DNA from: Nisaea sp.
GTDB taxonomy: Bacteria; Pseudomonadota; Alphaproteobacteria; Thalassobaculales; Thalassobaculaceae
Assembly (NCBI RefSeq): GCF_034670185.1
Contig: NZ_JAXMNY010000003.1
Coordinates: 1-64,000 of the forward strand
Length of the DNA: 64,000 nucleotides
Reading direction: 5' to 3'
Below the pieces are notes generated by a model. It was not told the origin of the DNA. It saw nothing but the letters and a program-made list of their open reading frames with translations, and ran no database searches. Of this stretch, positions 19,953-28,117 are shown piece after piece (the stretch's first letter is position 1; each line of letters starts with the position of its first letter). The position numbers and the translations under genes were made by a program.

Positions 19953-20741
19953 GTGTGGCGGGATGAGGTTGTGATCTGGGTATCGAGGCCTGACATGGTT
20001 GTCGGGGGACATCTCTCGGCATTCGGCCAGGTTCTCAATGATGAAGAGCGCGCCAAAGCCAGGCGCTTCCATTTTCCGGAGGACCGGCGGAGTTATGTTT
20101 GCGCGCATGCACTGACCAGATGCGCCCTCGAGGCTGCATCCGGGACCCCTGCGCAGGACTTTACCTTCCGAATTGGGCGCTACGGCAAACCGGAAATCGA
20201 TGATGAGCCTGAGCAGGGCCGGTTGCGCTTTAACCTCTCGCATTCACGCGGGCTGGTTTGCTGTGCGGTCACCCGGGAGCGGGATGTTGGCGTCGATGTC
20301 GAGCGGGTTACCCGAGATGCCGATATCGATGGCCTGGCGCGCCAGGTTTTTGCGGCGGATGAGTTGGCTTTTCTCCGGCAGCTGGAAGACAGCGCGCGCC
20401 GCGATGCGTTCTTCGCAATCTGGACGGCGAAGGAGGCCTATACGAAAGCTGTCGGGCGGGGGCTTTCTATTCCGCTCGATGGTATTTCCGTTTGCCTCGA
20501 TCCCCCGTCTCTCGTGATTGGACCGTCGCTGCTCGGTGATCCGGAAGCAGGCGAGGGGGAGGATTGGCAGGTCCGGCTGTCGCAGCCAATACCGGGATAT
20601 ACGCTGGCCGTGGCCGTTCGCGCCGGTCCCTCAGGCAGGGTGCTCTTCAGGTTCCTCGAGGTCAGCCCAGATGCGCTTGCCGCGCTGTGCTGCGAGCCGA
20701 AGGGATTGCACGGCGCACTCATTGAGCCTGTTCTTACGTAG
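19953..20741 (+). CDS. Sfp-type 4'-phosphopantetheinyl transferase
   Basis: This enzyme would convert the apo carrier domains of the adjacent PKS and NRPS to the holo form by attaching phosphopantetheine from CoA to the conserved serines. The 262-aa protein has the family signatures GVDVERV (about residue 112), with the magnesium-binding Asp and Glu, and WTAKEAYTKAVG (about residue 153), the (F/W)xxKEA motif. Length fits the Sfp/EntD group rather than the short AcpS type. The chosen start is GTG at 19953 with GGAG about 7 bases upstream; a second in-frame GTG at 19971 is possible. It diverges from the PKS gene, which supports a dedicated role in this pathway. Confidence 0.93.
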   Translation: MWRDEVVIWVSRPDMVVGGHLSAFGQVLNDEERAKARRFHFPEDRRSYVCAHALTRCALEAASGTPAQDFTFRIGRYGKPEIDDEPEQGRLRFNLSHSRGLVCCAVTRERDVGVDVERVTRDADIDGLARQVFAADELAFLRQLEDSARRDAFFAIWTAKEAYTKAVGRGLSIPLDGISVCLDPPSLVIGPSLLGDPEAGEGEDWQVRLSQPIPGYTLAVAVRAGPSGRVLFRFLEVSPDALAALCCEPKGLHGALIEPVLT

Positions 20742-20772
20742 ATTTTGTCGATCGTTCAGGGAGATTTAGCGG

Positions 20773-21291
20773 ATGCGAGTGGAATTGACGCGCCGATTGC
20801 CCGTGGCCTGCGGGTTGGCCTTTTTCCTGGTGTGTTTTGATCCGGGCTCCGCTCGGTCCGGATGCGATCGTGACGGAATGCGTCATGCCGATGGTTCGGC
20901 GATATCTATGAGCGGTGCTGAGGCCGGGTGTGCAACCGAAAAAAATGCACCGGGCCGGCGGGAGACGGCGAGCGCTTTCGATTCCTGGATTAGAGTTTCG
21001 AGTGCCAAGTACGGTTCTGCAGATCAATGGTGTTCCGGGCTGGGGTGGGTGGCGCGTATTTGCAACGGCCGGGACTCTTGTACTGTCACGCTCCCCGATG
21101 TCGGAACCGAATGGTCGAATGGCGGAGAACACGCGCTTTTGCGCCGGGAATTGATTTGTGGCCCACTCAGCAAGGTTCGCAGGCTTTTGTATATCGGTTG
21201 GTATTGCAGCGATGGGGCGACGGCGTTGGATCAGCCCGAAGTCGTGGTCGGGGATGGCGGTCGCGCCACGCTTTCTTGCGCCCGACGCTGA
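20773..21291 (+). CDS. Predicted secreted protein with a SUEL-lectin-like region
   Basis: A 172-aa protein lying 31 bases after the PPTase gene on the same strand, so probably cotranscribed. Residues 1-28 form a signal peptide (basic start, LACGLAFFL-like core, cleavage near SARS). From about residue 72 the pattern IRVSSAKYGSADQWC, then CNGRDSCTV, then LLYIGWYC resembles the rhamnose/galactose-binding lectin (SUEL) fold, in which paired cysteines flank similar motifs. Several cysteines would suit periplasmic disulfides. The lectin assignment rests on motif likeness only, and a role in the lipopeptide pathway is guesswork from position. Confidence 0.55.
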   Translation: MRVELTRRLPVACGLAFFLVCFDPGSARSGCDRDGMRHADGSAISMSGAEAGCATEKNAPGRRETASAFDSWIRVSSAKYGSADQWCSGLGWVARICNGRDSCTVTLPDVGTEWSNGGEHALLRRELICGPLSKVRRLLYIGWYCSDGATALDQPEVVVGDGGRATLSCARR

Positions 21292-21317
21292 GGTGAATTT
21301 GAGATTTTAGGGGGGGG

Positions 21318-21515
21318 TCAGTTCGAGGTGCGTCGTGTGCTGGTGATGACGAGGAACAGCAAGGTGAAAAACGGCGAGACGATATAAGACAGAATGAAAA
21401 ACCCCCAGAAGCCCAGAAGCCGGTCGCGTCCATAGAGGCCGACCAATGCGCAGCTAATGAAGTAGATTATGATAAGTGTCGCGAATGTAAGTTGCGGCGG
21501 CCAAAGGTATTCCAC
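21318..21515 (-). CDS. Small two-helix membrane protein
   Basis: A 65-aa protein with two hydrophobic segments (about residues 10-27 and 34-56) separated by the short charged loop GRDRLLG, ending in a basic tail (STRRTSN). This looks like a typical small inner-membrane protein. The start is GTG at 21515 behind a purine-rich GAGAGAG stretch. It is convergent with the secreted-protein gene and downstream of the DUF697 gene on the same strand, separated from it by a strong hairpin. I do not recognise a named family. Confidence 0.5.
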   Translation of the reverse strand: MEYLWPPQLTFATLIIIYFISCALVGLYGRDRLLGFWGFFILSYIVSPFFTLLFLVITSTRRTSN

Positions 21516-21606
21516 GTCCCGCTCTCTCTCGATGACTTAACCAAAAAACGAGTGCGCATATCCTCGGGGGCATGCGCCCATCTAGACGGCTCAGGTGTTT
21601 CGCCCT

Positions 21607-21641
21607 GGCGCGCCCGTGGTTTTGAAGGTCACGGGCGCGCC
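21607..21641 (-). terminator. Strong hairpin downstream of the DUF697 gene
   Basis: A perfect 12-bp stem, GGCGCGCCCGTG with CACGGGCGCGCC, and an 11-base loop, beginning 15 bases after the DUF697 stop. There is no run of T after it on either strand, so it may need Rho or act as an mRNA-stabilising hairpin. Confidence 0.55.
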
Positions 21642-21655
21642 GGGCTCGAGGCCGG

Positions 21656-22810
21656 TTATGCGGCTTGCTGTGCGGTAGCGGCTTCAGCCTTTTCCTTGGT
21701 CGCAAGGTCATTCATGACCTTTTTGACCTTTGCCGTGGTTTCTTCAATGCTCACCGAGTCGAGGTCCTTGTTCTGCTCGAAGATGTCGGTGAAGACGGTG
21801 CCGATGGCGTAGGTCACCATCCATGAATATGTCGGCATCGCGACAAAGCCGAGCAGCTGCCCGAAGAGCGGTATGGAGCGGATCAGCCCGATGGTGCCCG
21901 CCTTCAGGGTCGTCGGGATGATGGCGCCCAGAACAGCGGAGAGCAAGGTCCGCCCGAGGTTGCCGGAGAATGGCACCTTATAAAGTTGGGCCAGTCGGCT
22001 CAGCATCATGAGCTGAACGGTAGCAAGTCCAGCAATGTCGACGACGACAAAGGGGATCACGCCGACGCCAGCTCCGATCGCGCTGTAGGTGGCGACGATC
22101 CGGTTCGCCTTGAGCCGGTCTTGCTGGAGTAATTGGGTCTTGGCCAGTTCATATTTGACGAGGTGCCCTTCATCCGGCTGCCCTGCGTTTGCGGTTTGGG
22201 TGGCGTTGTCTGGATTGGGTTGTCCGGTTTGCGCGTTTTTGGCGGCGCCGCCTGTGTCGGTTTGTGCGGTCATTGCGGAAGTTTCCTTTCTAATGTCTCG
22301 GTCATTGCTCGGAATGCGCTGTTCGCGGTTATCCGACTTTGCCGCCGAGACGCCGGTCACGGCGGCTCCGACCTGCCCATTGGGCTGGCCGGATTTCTCT
22401 GTTTTGGTTTCCAGTGCCTTTTTCAGCCCGTCCACTTGTGCCTGTGACTGGCGCAGGGAGCTTTCGAGCTGCTTTAGTTCCTTGTCTCGATCGGCTGATT
22501 CCTTCTTCAGCTTCTCTTTGGTTCTGTTTGCGCTTTCGACCTTTCTCTGAAGTGCTTTTGTTTCCCGATCTCGCGCGGCCTGAGACTCTTTCAGCGCAGC
22601 GGTTTCTGTCTCTGCGGTCTGGCGATGCGCGTTCGCCGCGTCGATCGCCTTCTTTGCATTCTGCCTTTCGCGTTCAGCCGTCTTGGCTTCCCTCTTCAGT
22701 CGGGCAATTTCCCGTTTGAGGTCTTGAGTGTCGTTGGGATCTTCGGGCACTTCGGAAGCCTCAAAAATTGATGAAGGAGCCAAATTCACTGGAATGACTT
22801 TCGACTCCAT
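21656..22810 (-). CDS. Coiled-coil DUF697 family membrane protein
   Basis: A 384-aa protein in two parts. Residues 25-135 are a charged heptad-rich coiled coil (KREIARLKREAKTAERERQ), followed by a low-complexity polar linker to about 210. The C-terminal part (ANRIVATYSAIGAGVGVIPF, VDIAGLATVQLMMLSRLAQLY, YAIGTVFTDIFE) matches the DUF697 pattern, in which hydrophobic helices accompany GTPase-linked or stress-related membrane proteins. No GTPase domain is present. It lies between the biosynthetic genes and the SPFH and exporter genes, on the same strand as the latter two. Its function is unknown; membrane organisation is an inference. Confidence 0.75.
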   Translation of the reverse strand: MESKVIPVNLAPSSIFEASEVPEDPNDTQDLKREIARLKREAKTAERERQNAKKAIDAANAHRQTAETETAALKESQAARDRETKALQRKVESANRTKEKLKKESADRDKELKQLESSLRQSQAQVDGLKKALETKTEKSGQPNGQVGAAVTGVSAAKSDNREQRIPSNDRDIRKETSAMTAQTDTGGAAKNAQTGQPNPDNATQTANAGQPDEGHLVKYELAKTQLLQQDRLKANRIVATYSAIGAGVGVIPFVVVDIAGLATVQLMMLSRLAQLYKVPFSGNLGRTLLSAVLGAIIPTTLKAGTIGLIRSIPLFGQLLGFVAMPTYSWMVTYAIGTVFTDIFEQNKDLDSVSIEETTAKVKKVMNDLATKEKAEAATAQQAA

Positions 22811-23064
22811 TTTTTGCGGGAGACAGCGTCATTTAATTCATCTTATAGGAGAATATCATATTATTGATTGAGTAAAAACATATTTATCGAGTGTAGGGTT
22901 TCCCGTGCATGTTTCCGGGTGCCCGTAGCCGATATATTAAAAAAATAAATATAATTAATATGTTGTGTTGCTTATGGTCTGGTGTGGGGTAGGGGTTGTT
23001 CCTGCTGTCGCTGAAAATTGGATGCGACTTTTAATTGAGCGATTGATTTCGTTCGGTGGTTTTT

Positions 23065-24228
23065 TCAGCGGCATTGGTTCCCGCAGGGGGGGCGTGCCGT
23101 CTTGATCGGGGAGGTGCCTGTGCTTGTGTCCTTGGTGTCGATGCGGCCGGGGTCGAGATCCGCCGTGGAGCTATTGGGAAAGATAGCGTCCGCTCTTTCA
23201 GCATCCTGTTTTAGCTTCGAAGCGGTGGCGTCCAATTGCGCGCCAAACCGTGCCTGAAGTTCGGTGCCTGAGTGCGTCCCCGGGACGGGCGCACCGGCAT
23301 TGCCCGAGCTGCTGTCGATCGGGCCGAGAATGAGCGGTAATCCGTCCTTGCCCGAGCCGATGAGGACGATCTTGCTGTTGTTCGATTGCGCCAGCTGCAA
23401 GGTCGCGTCGATCCCTTTCCATCGCAGATAGGCGTCAGTAATTCCGTCGCTCACGATCCTCTGAAAGGATTGGATGCCGCGGGCCTCGATAGCTTTGCGC
23501 TCGCTCTCTTTGCGCTCACGATCCAGGCGGAAATTGTATTCCAGATTGACGTGGAATTGCTCTTCCTTCCGCTCGATGGCTTTCTCGACCAGGAGTGGCA
23601 GGGTCACGCTGCGGAAGGATATATCGTGCAATTTAATGATTGGATCCGGTGCGTCGGGCAAGGGCGGCAGCTTGAGGGCAGTGCGCTCTTTCTCTTCGGT
23701 CGCAATCACATCCTGCGTCACCCGCACCAACTGTTCCATTGCGACCGCAAGGATCGCTTCCTCCACGTCGCCGCGGTTCGTGGAGTAAAGCTGGACGGGT
23801 GAGTACTTTGCCGACTCCGCCCGGGCGATGGCTCCAATCTTCGGGATCAACACTGTATTCAGATAATTCGGTCCCAGATACTTGTGCAGCAACCCAATCC
23901 GTTTGCGGGAGATTCGGTAGCGGAAAGTGATGTTGGCGCCGATGGCCAGCCCGTTGGCGGAAATGATGTCATAATCCTCGCTGACCCTCTGCATGCGCGC
24001 GTCGTACGAGATAATCTTGTTCCAGGGCAGGATCAGCCGGTTGCCTTCGCGGAAGAAATGGTTGGTCACGGTCCCGTCGTTGAACCGTTTCCAAAGGACG
24101 CCGACATAGCCGGCTGGAATGGTGGTGACCATATTTGGGGTGAAGTAGACAAAGATGAACGCGGCGATCATGAAGGCGATGGTCACGCTTGGCAGGCTGC
24201 GCATCATGACGTCTCTCAGGGCTTTCAT
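23065..24228 (-). CDS. SPFH/band-7 (prohibitin-like) membrane protein
   Basis: A 387-aa protein with one N-terminal membrane segment (about residues 13-31, VTIAFMIAAFIFVYF), then an SPFH domain (TTIPAGYVGVLWKRF, ILPWNKIISYDARMQ, GLAIGANITFRYRI) and a long charged helical region (EKAIERKEEQFHVNLEYNF, RKESERKAIEARG) typical of stomatin/HflK-type oligomers. The C-terminal 80 residues are low-complexity and polar. SPFH proteins build membrane microdomains and can control proteases or transport. About 250 AT-rich bases separate it from the DUF697 gene and about 220 from the exporter gene, so each may have its own promoter. Confidence 0.85.
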   Translation of the reverse strand: MKALRDVMMRSLPSVTIAFMIAAFIFVYFTPNMVTTIPAGYVGVLWKRFNDGTVTNHFFREGNRLILPWNKIISYDARMQRVSEDYDIISANGLAIGANITFRYRISRKRIGLLHKYLGPNYLNTVLIPKIGAIARAESAKYSPVQLYSTNRGDVEEAILAVAMEQLVRVTQDVIATEEKERTALKLPPLPDAPDPIIKLHDISFRSVTLPLLVEKAIERKEEQFHVNLEYNFRLDRERKESERKAIEARGIQSFQRIVSDGITDAYLRWKGIDATLQLAQSNNSKIVLIGSGKDGLPLILGPIDSSSGNAGAPVPGTHSGTELQARFGAQLDATASKLKQDAERADAIFPNSSTADLDPGRIDTKDTSTGTSPIKTARPPCGNQCR

Positions 24229-24446
24229 GCTCCAGATTCCCTTGTGTTCCCCTCAGCGCAGATGGCGGCTTTATTTTCGGAGGCGCGGAATCTTCCGCGG
24301 CCGTTCGCGCGTGCCTGTTCTCCAATATATGTTGGCTGATATAGGTGATTACAACTTTTAGATATCGATTGATGCTTAAATATAATCTTATAATAGAAAT
24401 GGGCGGCGAAGGAGCTTTCGGGCATCTATCAATCCTCCGGCGCCAT

Positions 24447-26117
24447 TCAGTGGGCTGTATCATCTAAGGGCGACCGGGATGTCACGAGGCGGCCCTCGAC
24501 CATGTGCAAACAGCGATCCGCGACGTCGAAATACTGATCGTCATGCGTAACGGCGATGACCGTCTTGCCGTCCCGTTTCATCTCCGGCAGGAGCTCCCGG
24601 TAGAATTTTCGTCTGAATTCCGGATCCTGATCGGCGGCCCATTCGTCCAGGATGTAGATGGAGCGCTCCTCAAGCAGGCTGACCACAAGCGCGAGCCGTT
24701 TGCGCTGGCCCGTCGAGAGTTGGACCGTTGAGAATTCATCGGAGATCAACTGGGTCTTGTTCTGGATCTCCATATGTTCCATCAGACGCCTGGCTTTTCC
24801 GCCATCCCCGAGATCAATCCCATAGAGACGTTTGAAGAGGTGGAAATCGCCGAAGATAATGGAGATCAAGTTGCGATATTCGTCATAGGTCTCCGGCCCG
24901 ATTTCCCGGCTGTTGACGCGCATGGAGCCTGAGGTCGGGTAGGTGAGACCGGCGAGGATCTTGATCAGGGTCGATTTCCCCGAGCCATTGCCCCCGGTGA
25001 TGAAGATCAGCTCGCCTTTGCGGATCGTCAGATCCACGGGGCCCATAACAAACGGATTGTCGGGCTGTAAGCCCTGGTAGTGGAAACTGACCTGCTTCAG
25101 TTCGAGTTCCTCGAAGGTCTTGCCGAGCAGGTTGGGTTGATCGTCCTTCGTCTCGCTGACCGCCTCGGTAAGCGTTTCATCGAGCCGTTTGATGTTCTCC
25201 GCTGCTGAATTGGCGTTGGCGAAGATTGCCATGAAGTTGACCAGAAAACCGATGGGTCCAATCAGGAACAGGGTTGCCGTCGCGGTTTTGATAACAACCT
25301 CGTGGTAATCGGTACCGGCGCTGCTGAAGAACTTCCCGAACTGCGGGACGAGGAAAACCATGGCGGCGACAAGGAAATAGAACAGTGTCTGGGAGAGAAT
25401 GAAGCTTTTGGCGATCCCCGACTGACTGTTCTTCTTCTTTTCCATCGCCTCTGAGGAGATCTGCTCCAGGTCGGCGTAGAGGGCATCGCTCCGGGGCTTG
25501 TTTAACCGGACCTCCTTGAACCCTTCCAGCAGGTCTGTGAGGAGGTCGAACAATCGGTTTTCGGTAACTGCAGCTTCCTGAAGTTCAGCATTCAGGCCTT
25601 TGAGGTTCTTCCCGTAGAACCAGGTTGCGGCCACGATGAACGCGACGCAGACGACAAAAGCAACGCGTGAAAGCCAGGCGATGTAAAGCAGCGTGAAGAG
25701 AACCAATATGGCGGACTGCGCGCCGACGACGAGCGACTGGGCGGCCTGCGAGAGGGTCAGGGTGTCCTTGTTGATGCTGGCATAGATGAAGGAGCGCCCG
25801 ATCCGCTCCAGAGGTATGAGATCGGCGGTCCGGATTTTTTCAATCAGGCGTATCCGGATTTTGTGGATGATTTCCTCTACCTCGCGGGTCGAGGAAATCA
25901 TCACTGTTCGCTGGGCAATAACGTAGATCCCGACGACGATGAGAAAAATCGTCAGCTGATGGGTTCGCCGCTCGTCATCGAGCTCGGCAACATCGCTTGC
26001 GGCCAGGTTAATCACTGCAAGAACAAGGGCGTTGGCAAGCCCGGAGACCGCGGCAAAAAACGCGAAGCCGAACCAGGACGCGGTGGACTCTTGTCGTATC
26101 AGCTTGATCAGGTCCAA
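24447..26117 (-). CDS. Cyclic-peptide export ABC transporter (SyrD/PvdE type), fused membrane and ATPase domains
   Basis: A 556-aa half transporter expected to work as a homodimer in the inner membrane and to move the lipopeptide or a precursor to the periplasm. Residues 1-310 carry about six hydrophobic segments. The ATPase has Walker A GGNGSGKST (about residue 378), a variant signature LSTGQRKRLAL (about 466) and Walker B with YILDEWAADQDP (about 486). The DEWAADQDP wording and the overall size are characteristic of the cyclic peptide/pyoverdine exporter subfamily rather than MsbA or bacteriocin exporters. A sigma-70-like promoter lies upstream. The link to the PKS/NRPS product rests on family and proximity. 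Confidence 0.88.
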   Translation of the reverse strand: MDLIKLIRQESTASWFGFAFFAAVSGLANALVLAVINLAASDVAELDDERRTHQLTIFLIVVGIYVIAQRTVMISSTREVEEIIHKIRIRLIEKIRTADLIPLERIGRSFIYASINKDTLTLSQAAQSLVVGAQSAILVLFTLLYIAWLSRVAFVVCVAFIVAATWFYGKNLKGLNAELQEAAVTENRLFDLLTDLLEGFKEVRLNKPRSDALYADLEQISSEAMEKKKNSQSGIAKSFILSQTLFYFLVAAMVFLVPQFGKFFSSAGTDYHEVVIKTATATLFLIGPIGFLVNFMAIFANANSAAENIKRLDETLTEAVSETKDDQPNLLGKTFEELELKQVSFHYQGLQPDNPFVMGPVDLTIRKGELIFITGGNGSGKSTLIKILAGLTYPTSGSMRVNSREIGPETYDEYRNLISIIFGDFHLFKRLYGIDLGDGGKARRLMEHMEIQNKTQLISDEFSTVQLSTGQRKRLALVVSLLEERSIYILDEWAADQDPEFRRKFYRELLPEMKRDGKTVIAVTHDDQYFDVADRCLHMVEGRLVTSRSPLDDTAH

Positions 26118-26280
26118 AAGTCACTCCCCCAAAGATCCCGTTCGGTGTTACCCAGCGGCTGTCGGGCGACCGGAGTTTGAAGGCGTCACTGATGCGTGAC
26201 CGGCCCGTGACGATGTCGGGCGACCTTCGTTGCTCTCGTAATGCGATGCGGTGATGCATTTTTTACACCGAATGAGTATA

Positions 26281-26309
26281 AAGATATTCATCCGGCTATA
26301 CTTTTTCAA
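26281..26309 (-). promoter_or_regulatory. Sigma-70-like promoter for the exporter gene
   Basis: On the minus strand TTGAAA (26309-26304), a 17-base spacer and TATCTT (26286-26281) give a near-consensus -35 and a 4/6 -10 with ideal spacing. Transcription would start near 26275, leaving a leader of about 160 bases before the exporter ATG. Confidence 0.45.
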
Positions 26310-26311
26310 CC

Positions 26312-26530
26312 TTGGCTGCACTCACCATCCTGTCTGGCAGGACGGCGGCTGAAGTCATCGACCAACTCAAGCGGATCGAGGGGCTCAGTTATGATGAGTT
26401 TTCGTTCTGGATCGACAGTGGCGTGAGCGTGGAGTGGAAGAAGGCGCCGCTTGCCCGCTTCTTTGATGAGGTGATGTCGGCCTTTTCAGGAGAGAACTGG
26501 TGGCCGTTGTCAGGCGTCCTGCACATGCAT
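26312..26530 (+). pseudogene. Fragment of an unidentified coding sequence
   Basis: From TTG at 26312 the frame reads about 65 residues (AAEVIDQLKRIEGLSYDEFS, FWIDSGVSVEWKKAPLARFF) with third-position GC and amino-acid composition like genuine genes of this genome. The frame then runs on into the following cupin gene in the wrong phase, where the reading looks non-coding. The segment may be a remnant of a deleted gene or a very small protein. I do not recognise the family, and the right boundary is approximate. Confidence 0.3.
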
Positions 26531-26567
26531 AAGGTTCCAGCTCTCTCCCGCCACCGGAAAGCCCCCC

Positions 26568-26900
26568 ATGAAAATCCCCGATTTGCCTTTCACCGTCACC
26601 GACTGGTCAGAGGTCACGGAAACCAGACATCCCGGCGAGACCGGAGAGGCCATCTGGCGGACCATGGAAATCGGCGACATCCGCATCCGGCAGGTCGAGT
26701 ATTCACCCGGCTACCTCGCCGATCACTGGTGCGACCGGGGGCATATTCTCTATGTGCTGGAAGGTGAGCTGGTCTCCGAGCTGAAGGACGGCCGCAAGAC
26801 CACGATGACAGCGGGCATGTCCTATCAGGTCTCGGACTTCGGCGACGCTGCGCATCGGTCCTCGACGGAGACCGGCGCGAAGCTGTTTATTGTGGATTAG
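26568..26900 (+). CDS. Small DHCW-motif cupin-fold protein
   Basis: A 110-aa single-domain cupin. Conserved points are SPGYLADHWCDRGHILYVLE (about residues 45-65), which carries the two histidines expected of the metal-binding first cupin motif, and the later glycine-rich stretch MTAGMSYQVSDFGDAAHRS with a third histidine. The sequence fits the small family described as DHCW-motif cupin proteins, whose substrate is unknown. It sits alone on the plus strand, between the exporter gene and the crotonase gene. Confidence 0.75.
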   Translation: MKIPDLPFTVTDWSEVTETRHPGETGEAIWRTMEIGDIRIRQVEYSPGYLADHWCDRGHILYVLEGELVSELKDGRKTTMTAGMSYQVSDFGDAAHRSSTETGAKLFIVD

Positions 26901-26962
26901 GCGTTCTCCACAGATTCAGTATCGGCGATAGCTGTACGGCAGATTTGGATGAGCGTGAGCAA

Positions 26963-27283
26963 CTACGGGTCTTCGCCCGAAGTCCTTGAACGGGTCTCAA
27001 TTTCTTGGTGCTTTGCGATAAGAAGTGGCCATCCAATGCTAATAAGAACACAAAGGGCGCTGAACGTTCCGAAGATGTAAAACCCGTTCATGTTGTCTTC
27101 GATGTAGGTTCTGTAAGACACGTAAGCAGAGATAAGAGAAACTGGAGTGTAGATCAGCGTTGGGCGCCATTTTTTCGCAAATAACCATTTTCCAAATTGG
27201 TAACCAAATCGCGCGCCTGAAGTCGGCGCTTTCAATTGCGGCGGCAAAAAGAAGAGTAATATCGTGAGAGCTTTGCTCGGCAA
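26963..27283 (-). CDS. Small membrane protein, possible TTG start
   Basis: A 106-aa reading frame just after the crotonase gene. It has an initial hydrophobic stretch (ALTILLFFLPP), a basic region (GKWLFAKKWRP), two further membrane segments (TLIYTPVSLISAYVSY and FYIFGTFSALCVLISIGWPL) and a charged tail. The same frame is open further upstream, but there it only overlaps the crotonase gene out of phase, so the real start is probably TTG at 27283, preceded by GGGGGCGG. Base composition is AT-richer than its neighbours. No family recognised. Confidence 0.45.
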   Translation of the reverse strand: MPSKALTILLFFLPPQLKAPTSGARFGYQFGKWLFAKKWRPTLIYTPVSLISAYVSYRTYIEDNMNGFYIFGTFSALCVLISIGWPLLIAKHQEIETRSRTSGEDP

Positions 27284-27285
27284 AT

Positions 27286-28086
27286 TTACCGCCCCCGAAA
27301 CACCGGCTTCCGCTTCTCCATGAACGCCGTCCGGCCCTCTACGTAATCCTCGCTCTCCATGCATTTCAGCACCAACGCATCGCAGGAGGCGGAGTCCTGC
27401 TCGTCTTCTGGTTTCTCCAGTTCGATTAGCGCGCGTTTCGCTGTCTGGATGGCGAGCGGGGCATTTTCGGAGATGCGGGAGAGCAGGTCTTCGACGTGGG
27501 TGTCCAACTCCGCCTCGGGCAGCACCCGGTTGACCAGACCCATCATCACCGCTTCCTGCGCCGAGAACCGGCGGGCGGTGTAGAAGATTTCGGCGGCGAA
27601 GGCGGGGCCGGTGAGGGTGCGCAGGCGGCGGATGCCGTCCATGGCGTAGCCAATGCCGAGCTTGGCGGCGGGGACGGAGAAGCTGGATTTTTCCGAGCAG
27701 ACCCGGATGTCGCATTCGATGGCGATGGCGAGGCCGCCGCCGATACAGAAGCCGTCGATCCTGGCGATGGTCGGTTTTTCCAGCTCCCGCATCACCTGCT
27801 GGAAGCGGGCGACGGCGCGGTCATAGGCTTCAACCGCTTCCCGGCTGGCCCGCTCGTCTCCGAATTTGGAGATGTCCGCCCCGGCGACAAAGGCTTCGGA
27901 ACCCGCCCCTGTCAGCAGGATGGCGCGGATATTGTCGTCCCGCCCGAAAGCCTCCAGCAACTCGGCGCCGTGGGTCCACATTTCCAGGGACATGGCGTTG
28001 TGGCGGGCCGGGTTGTTGAAGATCAGGCGGGCGACGCCCCCCTTGAACTCGGTCAGGATCGGTTGCGGTGCGGTGCTGGCAGGCAT
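27286..28086 (-). CDS. Crotonase-fold (enoyl-CoA hydratase/isomerase superfamily) enzyme lacking both hydratase glutamates
   Basis: A 266-aa crotonase-fold protein that should bind an acyl-CoA thioester; the oxyanion-hole regions are visible (AFVAGADISKF and GFCIGGGLAI). In true enoyl-CoA hydratases the motif GGGCE and the later PE supply two catalytic glutamates. Here these read GGGLA and VPAAKLG, so both are replaced by alanine. The next stretch, LGIGYAMDGI, places a tyrosine where methylmalonyl-CoA decarboxylase has its LGVPY tyrosine. Hydration is therefore unlikely; a decarboxylase- or isomerase-type reaction is possible. It follows the CoA-transferase gene by about 31 bases on the same strand, so the pair probably acts in one acyl-CoA pathway. 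Confidence 0.85.
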   Translation of the reverse strand: MPASTAPQPILTEFKGGVARLIFNNPARHNAMSLEMWTHGAELLEAFGRDDNIRAILLTGAGSEAFVAGADISKFGDERASREAVEAYDRAVARFQQVMRELEKPTIARIDGFCIGGGLAIAIECDIRVCSEKSSFSVPAAKLGIGYAMDGIRRLRTLTGPAFAAEIFYTARRFSAQEAVMMGLVNRVLPEAELDTHVEDLLSRISENAPLAIQTAKRALIELEKPEDEQDSASCDALVLKCMESEDYVEGRTAFMEKRKPVFRGR

Positions 28087-28117
28087 GGGGCGGGTCCGTT
28101 TCGTGTCGAAAAGTGCG

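Larger units (their letters stand above)
26118..26567. other. Gap with exporter promoter and a gene remnant
   Basis: This 450-base stretch between the exporter and the cupin gene contains the exporter promoter and, on the plus strand, an open fragment that looks like decayed coding sequence; both are listed separately. The rest shows nothing recognisable. Confidence 0.4.

Noticed and set aside
26963..27715. A single 250-residue protein on the minus strand
   Set aside because: Its first 140 residues overlap the crotonase gene out of phase and are Arg/Pro/Gly-rich noise; only the last 106 residues look real, so a shorter gene was annotated.
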